A DNA stretch of 10,543 nt from Monoraphidium neglectum (Eukaryota > Chlorophyta > Chlorophyceae > Sphaeropleales > Selenastraceae), in contig NW_014011546.1 of assembly GCF_000611645.1 (NCBI RefSeq), positions 1 through 10,543 on the forward strand, in the 5' to 3' direction. Each line of letters opens with the position of its first letter. Positions within the stretch are counted from its first letter, which is position 1. The position numbers were made by a program, and so were the translations under genes. The notes beneath the pieces are model-generated. The model did no database searches and was not told the DNA's origin. It worked only from the letters and a program-made list of their open reading frames with translations. This document shows positions 1-6,466 of the stretch, piece after piece.

Positions 1-319
1 GCCCCTGGCAGGCAGGACGCAGCGAGGCAGTAACTGGGCAGCAAAGCCCAACATACTGTTTTGCCACTACCCACGACTGGAGACTACACTGCCGCAAGTC
101 ACCGCACCTTGCCGCGCGTGAGCCGCTCCTCAAAAGCCTCTTTCTCCCCCTCCCCCCAAGGCCCTGCTACCCCAAAAGCCCTGCCCCCAAAAGTCACCGC
201 CGCCCCTGCAGTCCCTGGCCCCTGCAGCCCCTGACCTGGCCCTCCCCCCTCCGATGCCCGTGCCGCCCTGCAGAACACACACACACCCTACAACCCCTCC
301 CCCCCTCCCGGCCCCTCAC
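1..319 (-). other. Start of an intron of the auxilin-like gene (continues past the left edge)
   Basis: The exon ends at 320 with CAG followed by the donor GTGAGG at 319-314, in phase 0. Nothing in the remaining 319 bases looks like the next J-domain exon: no frame carries an HPD motif or the helix that normally precedes it. I therefore read the whole stretch as intron. No other gene is visible here. Confidence 0.65.
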
Positions 320-1687
320 CTGGTTTGGCTCCAGGAGGTCCCCCATCCCCAGGGGCTTCCACCCGCTGTTCTCCCACAACACGTTCTGCAGGCTGCCCAG
401 CAGCCCCCGCACGTTTCCCTTGTTCTTGTTCTTCCACGCGTCAACGCGCTCGCGGTGCGCCGCCTTGAAGCCCTGCTGCGCGCCGCGGCGCTGCGCCTCC
501 TCCGCCTCCTTCGCCTGCGGGGGCCGGGGCAGGGCATGGGTTGCAAAACGGGTTGATTGGCTTGGAGAGTCTCGCGGGGAAGCAGGCCCGGGAGAGGCGG
601 GGAAGTAGGCGCCGCGGCCGAGCGCCGCGGCGCCCCGTCGGCCGGCCTGCTATGTAGAGCGGAGGCCGCGCGTCCCTCAGCGGCTCTGCTGGGCGATTCC
701 TCCGGCCCTGCCCCCTCCTATGATACAAGATAAAGGCGCGCCCCACCTGCTGCTCCGCCAGCGCGGCCTTCATCTTGCCGTGCTTCTCCGCGATGCGCGC
801 CGCCCGCAGCTGCTTGCGCAGCTCGGGCTCGTCGCCGCCGCCGCCCTCGTCACCATCATACAGGTCCCTGCGCGGCATGGGTGGTTGGGTGGTCGGATGG
901 TCGGGTGGTTGATTGGGTGGTTGGTTAGGTGGGTGGCTGGTTGGGTGGTTGAGTGGTCGGTTGCATGGCTGCTTTTGGGGGTGGATAAGACGCCGTGCGT
1001 GGTGCAGGCCGTTTTGGGAAGAGGGGCGACTCAGCAAGGGCTGTCAGCAGTCACCCAGCGGCCGCCATCCCCGCCAGCTGCAGGACGCCGAGTGCTCAGG
1101 TCGCGCGCATGTCGGCCTGATCGCAACCTCAGAGCCCGAGCGCTCACGCGTGGCCGGTGACGTCGACGCCGCTGACGTCAAGTAGCGCGTCCAGCGCCCC
1201 CAGCCCGGCCGCCTTTGGCCGCGCCGCCGCCGCCGCCGGCCGCTGCCGCTGCTGCTGCTGTTGCTGATGCTGCCGCTGCTGCTGCGGCCCCGCCGCCGCC
1301 GCGGCGCCGCCGCTGCCGCCCGAAAAGAAGTCGTCGGCGTCAGAAACGTCAACCACTGCGGGCGCAGGCGCCTTGGCCGCCGGCGCAGCAGGGGCCGGGC
1401 CGCCGCCAAAGCCCAGCAAGTCCTCGCCCACCCCCGGCGCCGCCGCCGCCGCCGCCGCTGCCGGCTTTGAAGGGGATGCCGCGGCTGCGGATGCCCCGGT
1501 CGCAGGCGCGGCGCCGCCCCCCAAGTCCAACAGGTCCCCGTGGCTGGCAGAAAGCGCCGCCTTCACTGCCTGCGCGCCGGCGGCGCCCCCCGGCGACGCC
1601 TGCTGCGAGTGCGCCGGCGACGGGCGCCGCTGCAAAGCGCTTGGCTGCGTGCGCGCGGCGCTCGGCGACGGCGAGGCTGCGGCGACC

Positions 1688-1753
<66 letters not shown>

Positions 1754-3588
1754 GCCTGCCTCTGCGACGCAGCAGGGTGCCGGCTGTAAAAGTCCTCCTC
1801 GTCGCTGGAGTGCCCGCCGCCGCCAGAGGTGTCTATCTCGTGCGTACGGATCACCCCCCCGCTGCCGCGCCACGGCGCGCCTGCCGCGCCGCCGCCGCTG
1901 CCGCTGCCGCTGCCGCTGCCTGCGAGTGCCTTTTCTCCTTCCGCCACCGCTTGGTCCCGCAGCATCATCTGCACCTGCATGCGCACTGCGCGTGGCAGGC
2001 ATGCGAGCGCCTGCTCCTGCCTGTTGCTCGGGATCTCGCTGATCTGGATCGCGTAGCTCAGCACCTCCTCATGCGACACGGCCGCGCCGCCGCCGTCCTC
2101 CCACTCGTGCTGCGCCCGGCCGCCGCCGCCGCCGCCGCCGCCGCCGGACGAGCCCGCGCGGCCGTGGGGCTCGACCTTTTCGAGGGCGGACTCGAGCTGG
2201 TGCAGCCCCTTTTGCGCCGCCTGCAGGCCCTTCTTCCCGAGCTCCGCAGCCTGCTTTGACAGGCCGCGGAGCATGCCGCCCCAGCCCTTGCCGCCGCCGC
2301 TGTTATCGCTGCCGTAATCGAGCCCGTCGGGGTAGGGCGCCGGTTGCTGCTGGTGCTGCTGCCATTGCTGCTGTTCTGCGGAAGGGTCATGCGGCCTCGG
2401 CCGCTGCCGCTGCGGCTCAAACTCGGAAGGGCGGGTGTTGGGCCATGACGCCTGCTGTTGCTGCTGCCGCTCCCGCTCCCGCTCCTGCTCCCGCTCCCGC
2501 TCCCGCTGCCGCTCCAACTCCTGCTGTCGCTCCAGCTGTGCCTGTCGCTCCAGCTGTGCTTGCTGTTCCCGCACAAGCTGCTGCTGCCGCCGCCGCCGCT
2601 CCTCCTCGCGCTGGGCCCGTTCGTCCTCCTCCCGGCGGTCCGCTGCCGCCACGACATCTGCAGCAGCCGCTGCCGCGGCCGCGCCATCAACAAAGGACGA
2701 TTGCCCAAGCCCCTCGCTGGTGGCGCGCACGCCGCCGCCGCCGCCAGACGACTGTGGCCGGGGACCCGGCGCGGAGCTCCCGAAATCGTCGGCGGGCGCT
2801 GGGGCCGCCGCTGGGACTGGCGCCGCTGCGCCGTCGACACTGTCAAAAGCCGCAAACGGGTCGTCGCTCAAAGTGGCCACGGCCGGAGAACCTGCTGCTG
2901 CTGCTGCATGAGTCGCGGGCTTGGGGGGCCCTCCAAACAGAGAATCAAGGTCGAAAGATACCTGGCTGGGCGGCGCGGCAAACGCCGGCCCACGCGGCGC
3001 CGCTGCCGTCGGCGCCGGCGGGCGCGGCGGCGTGTTGTTTGCGCTGCTGAGCGGCGACGGGCGCGCCGGGGGCGAGGGGGTCGGCTGCGGCGCCCTGCGA
3101 GGGTCGCGGAGTGGCGAAGGGTTTGCCGGGGCCGATACGCTTGCGTCCATGTACGCCGGATTCTAAACACCCAAATGGTCGAGCCCCAGACCTGCTACAA
3201 GCCGCAGGAACCAGGCCAAAACCCATGCACTTGGGATTGGCCCCATGGCTGTCACTGCGGCCTGGTCACCAGCGCACCTGCCAGAGGCCATGGGCTGAGG
3301 CTTGGACATGCCGCCCACAAGTGACGCGAATGGGTCGTCCAAGCCCGCCAGAGACCCGGTGGAGCCGTTCCGGGACGCGGGTGCCGACGTCGCCGCTGCG
3401 GCACCGCGCATGGGGCTTGCGGATGCTGACAGCGGCGGGCGAGGGGACGGCAGGGGTACGCCAGCCGGCCCTGTCTTGGGGCGCGGGGAGGGCGCCTGTT
3501 GCTGCTGTTGTTGCTGCGCCTTCTGCTGCGCCATGCTGCGCGCCGGGTTGAAGCCCAGCTGCTCCTGCAGCAGATCGTCCAGGTCCAT
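320..3588 (-). CDS. Auxilin-like J-domain protein (clathrin uncoating co-chaperone), 3' end beyond the window
   Basis: Auxilins recruit Hsc70 to clathrin-coated vesicles and trigger coat removal in the cytosol. My model has exons 3588-3278, 3094-1148, 867-747 and 514-320. All joins are in phase and give 858 codons before the edge. The ATG at 3588 is the first Met after an in-frame TGA (3612-3610) and has a strong context (ACAATGG). The N-terminus reads MDLDDLLQEQLGF. A long low-complexity region follows, with endocytic-type motifs: DPF at residues 85-87, further DPF/DDFF sites, and a clathrin-box-like DLLDL. A 22-Gln tract and an R/E/Q-rich helix also lie in this region. Residues 754-793 (DLYDGDE...EPELRKQLRAARI) precede the J domain. 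Exon 4 carries its start: GNVRGLLGSLQNVLW, then ENSGWKPLGMGDLL, as in auxilin/Swa2/GAK J domains. The HPD motif is not in the window and should lie in the next exon. Family assignment is strong from exon 4; binding partners are inferred from motifs. Confidence 0.82.
868..1147 (-). other. Intron of the auxilin-like gene with a GGTTG-rich array
   Basis: The donor GTGAGC starts at 1147, splitting an Ala codon as GC|G, and the acceptor GCGCAG ends at 868. Both sides are phase 2, and removal fuses ...VDVTGHA to DLYDGDE.... The part next to the acceptor is filled by a degenerate tandem repeat, which on the sense strand is C-rich and so supplies the pyrimidine tract. The other two complete introns of this gene are 515-746 (GTGGGG...CGCAG) and 3095-3277 (GTGCGC...CGCAG). 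Confidence 0.75.
881..965 (+). repeat. Degenerate GGTTGGGTGGT-type tandem array
   Basis: About 85 bases consist almost only of G and T, with variants of GGTTGGGTGGT and GGTGGTTG repeated head to tail. It lies within an intron of the minus-strand auxilin-like gene, so the G-rich strand is the transcription template. Runs of two to three G are frequent enough for a G-quadruplex to be possible, but I did not model one. Confidence 0.75.
1687..1752 (-). repeat. CAG trinucleotide tract encoding poly-Gln in the auxilin-like gene
   Basis: Written on the plus strand as CTG, this is 22 units with one TTG interruption at the fourth unit. The last 18 units (1699-1752) are pure. Read on the minus strand in the coding frame it gives 22 consecutive Gln, in the disordered middle of the protein. 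A pure run of this length is likely to vary between strains. Confidence 0.92.
2455..2640 (-). repeat. Imperfect hexanucleotide/trinucleotide repeat encoding an R/E/Q-rich helix
   Basis: On the plus strand this is dominated by GCTCCC-like hexamers, which read on the coding strand as alternating Arg-Glu and Gln-Glu pairs, plus two copies of QAQLERQ. The product is a highly charged segment without prolines or glycines, likely to form a long single helix or coiled coil within an otherwise disordered protein. Confidence 0.7.
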
Positions 3589-3725
3589 TGTAACCGGACG
3601 TTTTATAACTCAGTCAAGCCTCTTGAAGCCCGCCTACGCGCTGAAACAGGCCTGACCGGGTGGACACCACGAAAAGTGGTTGCGGCCCCCTGCGCGCAAG
3701 CGCGACTCAACGAAAAACTTCAAGT

Positions 3726-3733
3726 GTTTATAT
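3726..3733 (-). promoter_or_regulatory. Candidate TATA box for the auxilin-like gene
   Basis: On the minus strand the sequence reads ATATAAAC, about 140 bases upstream of the ATG at 3588. That would place transcription start near 3700 and give a 5' leader of roughly 110 bases. A second match, TATAAAA at 3607-3601, is a better consensus but sits only 13-19 bases before the ATG, too close to position a start upstream of it. Confidence 0.35.
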
Positions 3734-3860
3734 CGCGCGGCCAGCACCAGGATGGTGCTTTGTCTGTTGGTTTCAGGCGTCTGGTGCACTGCCTCGTGGT
3801 CTGGTTCTAACTATTCACCATGTGGTAGACAAATGCTGCGTGATACTGAGTTATTTGTTT

Positions 3861-3884
3861 GTGTCGAGGAGCTTGCTTCGACAC
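3861..3884. repeat. Small inverted repeat in the auxilin/COQ1 divergent region
   Basis: GTGTCGA and TCGACAC form seven perfect base pairs around a ten-base spacer. It could be a hairpin or a dimer-binding site in the shared promoter region, but a repeat this short can arise by chance. Confidence 0.4.
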
Positions 3885-3976
3885 TCCCTCAGAACTTGCA
3901 CCGCACAGGACAAGCACCGGCCCCTTGGACAGCGCTCTTTTTGCTGCATAACGCATGACATGTCTCTTTTAGGCTG

Positions 3977-3983
3977 TATTTAA
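3977..3983 (+). promoter_or_regulatory. Candidate TATA box for the COQ1-like gene
   Basis: The sequence TATTTAA lies 47 bases before the ATG at 4030. A start of transcription about 30 bases downstream would fall near 4010 and leave a leader of about 20 bases. No other ATG lies between this element and 4030, which supports that start codon. Confidence 0.4.
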
Positions 3984-4029
3984 GCTTCAGTACAGCTGAT
4001 TGCCGATAGTCACCAAGGCGCCAGCACGA

Positions 4030-4460
4030 ATGATCTCTAGCGTTCTGCTGTCGTCCCGCGGCGTGGGTGGTGAGCGGCAGGGCGCGTTGTAATGGAAGCC
4101 ATGTGAAATTCTGCCTGCCAGTACCTGAGCCCACCCCACATGGTGAATGCGCACAGGTGACGCGCCGACGCTTGCGCTGCACACCGTATCAGCGTTTGTC
4201 GCTCGCGGAGCCCTTCTTGAGGCGGCATGGCAGGTGCGCGCCGCATGGGAAGTCGCTTGCCAAGGGCTGCCAGCAACCAGAGTGCTAGCCTGTGCGTCCT
4301 GCAGTTCTGAACTTGTGGCGATGCCGCTTGAGGCGACAGAAGATCTGCCTCGCCGCTGCTGCAGGATGAAGGCGCGCTTGCACGCTGGAGCCGCCAATTT
4401 CATTGCAGCACCAGCGGAACCGACAACTCTGGAGGCCGTGCTAGTGTTGTTTTTGGCAGG

Positions 4461-4503
<43 letters not shown>

Positions 4504-5888
4504 GCGGCAGCAGCAGCAGCAGCGGCGGCAATAGCACCAATTACGGCTCAACAAGCTGGCAGCGCAGCTTGATAGGCAGCTACAGCGGTTGGCTGCACAG
4601 CTGCGGCAGCAGCAGCCCGCTGTGCAGCAGCAGCAGAAGCAGCACCAGCACCAGCAGCAGCAGCTATCCAAGCCTCTCTGCAGCTGCCGCCACGCGCCGC
4701 GCATTCCACGCGTCGCCGCTCGCTGCGCTTGCGGGCCACGTGCAGCCCAACGTGACGGAGGAGCAGCTGCAGCCTGACGAGGCGGCTGCGGCCGCCGCCG
4801 CCGCCGCTGCGGGGGCGGCTGCCGCGTCGGCCGCCGCGGTGGACCCTTTTGGCATCGTGGTGGACGAGGTCCAGGCGGTGTCTGAGCGCCTGCGCCACAG
4901 CGTCGTGAGCAACGTGCCCGCGCTCAAGCTGGCCGCGGACTACTATTTCCGGCCCGGCGTCCAGGGCAAGCGCCTGCGCCCGACGCTGCTGCTGCTGCTC
5001 GCGTCGGCGCTCTCGGGCCGCCCGCCCGGCGGCGCCGGCGCCGCGGACTGGGCGGCGCCCGACCTGCGGCCGCCGCACGAGCCGCCGGCGGAGCCGCGGC
5101 GGCGTGCGCAGCGCGTGGCGGAGATCGCGGAGACGATCCACGTCGCCAGCCTGCTGCACGATGACGTCATCGACGACGCCTCGACGCGCCGCGGCGTGCT
5201 GAGCCTCAACGCGAGCGTGGGCAACAAGCTCGCGATCCTCGCGGGCGACTTCCTGCTCGCGCGCGCGAGCGTCACCCTGGCGTCACTCCGCGACCACGAG
5301 GTGACGGAGCTGATGAGCCGCGTCCTGGAGAACCTCGTGTCGGGCGAGGTGATGCAGATGACGGCGGGCGAGGAGGCGCTGGGGTCGCTCGACCATTACA
5401 TGACCAAGACGTTCTGCAAGACGGCGAGCCTCATGGCTAACAGCGCGCGCTGCGTCGCCATCGTGGCCGGCGCGCCGCCCGCGGCGCGCGACGCGGCGTG
5501 GGAGTACGGGCGGCACCTCGGGCTCGCGTTCCAGATTGTGGACGACATTCTTGATATCACGGGCAGCAGCAGCGTGCTGGGCAAGCCCGCGCTCAACGAC
5601 ATGCGCGCCGGCATCGCGACGGCCCCGGTGCTGCTCGCCGCGCGTGAGCAGCCGGCGCTGCTGCCGCTGATCCGGCGCAAGTTCAAGGGCGCCGGCGACG
5701 TCGCGGCAGCGGTCGAGCTCGTGGCGGCGGGCAGCGGCGTCGCGGCCGCGCGGGCGCTCGCGGCGGAGCACGCGGCGATCGCGGCGGCGCAGGTGCGGGC
5801 GCTGCAGCCGGCGGCGTGCGCGCACGCGCAGCTGTGCAGCGAGGCGCTGGTTAGCATAACGCAGCGCGTGCTGACGCGCAGCAAATGA
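4030..5888 (+). CDS. COQ1: Long-chain polyprenyl (solanesyl-type) diphosphate synthase, mitochondrial, COQ1/SPS3-like
   Basis: This enzyme adds isopentenyl diphosphate units to an allylic primer to make the polyprenyl tail of ubiquinone, at the matrix side of mitochondria. Numbering follows my 518-residue spliced model. The chain shows GKRLRP at 212-217, the first aspartate-rich motif DDVID at 277-281 (inside LLHDDVIDDAS), GNKLAILAGDFLLARA, TKTFCKTASLMANS, and the second motif DDILD at 404-408. The C-terminus VSITQRVLTRSK matches the plant SPS3 type. Ala at the fifth position before the first motif fits a long-chain product. The frame is open from 4332 but has no ATG before the catalytic domain, so a first exon is needed. 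I propose ATG 4030 (first after an in-frame TGA at 3997-3999), exon 4030-4062, intron 4063-4364 and exon 4365-5888. The N-terminal part has a mitochondrial look: ARWSRQFHCST, a Ser tract, then RRAFHAS. Function is very secure; the extreme N-terminus and chain length are inferred. Confidence 0.85.
4063..4364 (+). other. Proposed first intron of the COQ1-like gene
   Basis: The donor GTGGGT at 4063 and the acceptor CTGCTGCAG ending at 4364, with a pyrimidine-rich stretch before it, join two phase-0 ends. An alternative pairs the stronger donor GTGAGC at 4070 with GATGAAG ending at 4371, phase 1. Both remove exactly 302 bases and enter the same frame at ALARWSRQ. The stretch itself holds no recognisable gene, though a plus-strand frame runs open from 4147 to 4572 in another phase. 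Confidence 0.5.
4464..4529 (+). repeat. AGC repeat encoding poly-Ser in the COQ1-like presequence
   Basis: Eleven pure AGC units (4464-4496) are followed by AGA and then mixed AGC/GGC units. In the frame of the synthase they read Ser with some Arg and Gly, which suits a targeting region. In the next frame the same bases would give poly-Ala. More Ser-rich sequence of the same kind follows at about 4602-4675. Confidence 0.85.
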
Positions 5889-6268
5889 GGCGCCCTCCGC
5901 AGCCGCAGGGGCGCCGCCGCTATGCCCTTGGAGCAGGCACGCTGCGCTTCGCAGCGCCTATGGTTGCCTTATGCGCAGCCCGTTTTGGCAACCGCTTCTT
6001 CGGTCTGGAGCGCTCTCATTGATTGACTGATGACAGGGCCACAGTGTGCTTGCTTTCCATGTGCCCTCTTGCTTTGTTACCACCTGCCCAGCAGCCCAGG
6101 GATCCACTCCTTTATTTGACAGCGGGCCCCCTGCCCGCTGATTGGTTGGTTCGCGTGACGCCACCGCGGCATGGTGGCGCCGCCTGCGCCTGTGGGCACA
6201 ATGCGGCTTCAGCTACGGGCGGTCTCGCCCGCTCGTCTTGCCACTTTGGAGGCATCCTTTCCTTCGCT

Positions 6269-6273
6269 TTACA
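6269..6273 (-). promoter_or_regulatory. Poly(A) signal TGTAA for the mTERF gene
   Basis: TTACA on the plus strand reads TGTAA on the minus strand. It lies about 195 bases after the mTERF stop codon. Cleavage slightly further on, near 6255, would place the end of this transcript past the plus-strand signal at 6310. Confidence 0.55.
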
Positions 6274-6309
6274 CAGACGAGCGTCACTGATTGGCAGGGC
6301 TCTGTGCAA

Positions 6310-6314
6310 TGTAA
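6310..6314 (+). promoter_or_regulatory. Poly(A) signal TGTAA for the COQ1-like gene
   Basis: TGTAA is the usual poly(A) signal of chlorophycean algae. This copy lies about 420 bases after the stop codon at 5888 and is the first one I see on the plus strand downstream of it. Cleavage would be expected a little beyond it, near 6325. Confidence 0.55.
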
Positions 6315-6466
6315 TGCCACTCTCAGCACCTCCTGTCCTGGTGCCGGACTGCGCAGCACCATGAACACTTCGAAACTCATGATGGCGGCGAAAAAGAAAG
6401 CAGAGCAACCGCACGCGGCTCAGGGGATTTAACAAGGCAGTCCGCTGCGCCGCCACCAGCCCTGCC

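Larger units (their letters stand above)
3589..4029. promoter_or_regulatory. Divergent promoter region between the auxilin-like gene and the COQ1-like gene
   Basis: This 441-base stretch separates the two start codons on opposite strands. It holds no convincing reading frame and is less GC-rich than the flanking exons. A TATA-like element for each direction is listed separately. It also contains a small inverted repeat (GTGTCGA...TCGACAC, 3861-3884). Shared regulation of the two genes is possible from the layout only. Confidence 0.55.
5889..6466. other. Convergent 3' region shared by the COQ1-like and mTERF genes
   Basis: This 578-base stretch lies between the stop codon of the plus-strand synthase and that of the minus-strand mTERF gene. 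No reading frame here looks like a gene. I read it as two 3' untranslated regions. A poly(A) signal for each direction is present, and their order implies that the two transcripts overlap. Confidence 0.65.

Noticed and set aside
1215..2042. Long plus-strand open frames rich in Ala, Arg and Leu opposite the auxilin-like exon
   Set aside because: They are antisense reflections of GC-rich triplet repeats (poly-Leu, poly-Cys or poly-Ala depending on frame). The minus-strand frame has coherent motifs and correct splice junctions.
4569..4571. TTG as the start codon of the COQ1-like protein
   Set aside because: The frame is already open upstream to 4332 and carries a targeting-like peptide. A nuclear gene of this kind is more likely to obtain an ATG from an upstream exon.
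4147..4572. Plus-strand frame from ATG 4147 ending in poly-Ala
   Set aside because: It overlaps the COQ1-like presequence in another frame, has no recognisable domain, and its Ala run is simply the AGC repeat shifted by one frame.
6142..6456. Short open frames on both strands in the convergent 3' region
   Set aside because: They show no domain, repeat or start-context signal, and they overlap predicted 3' untranslated regions.
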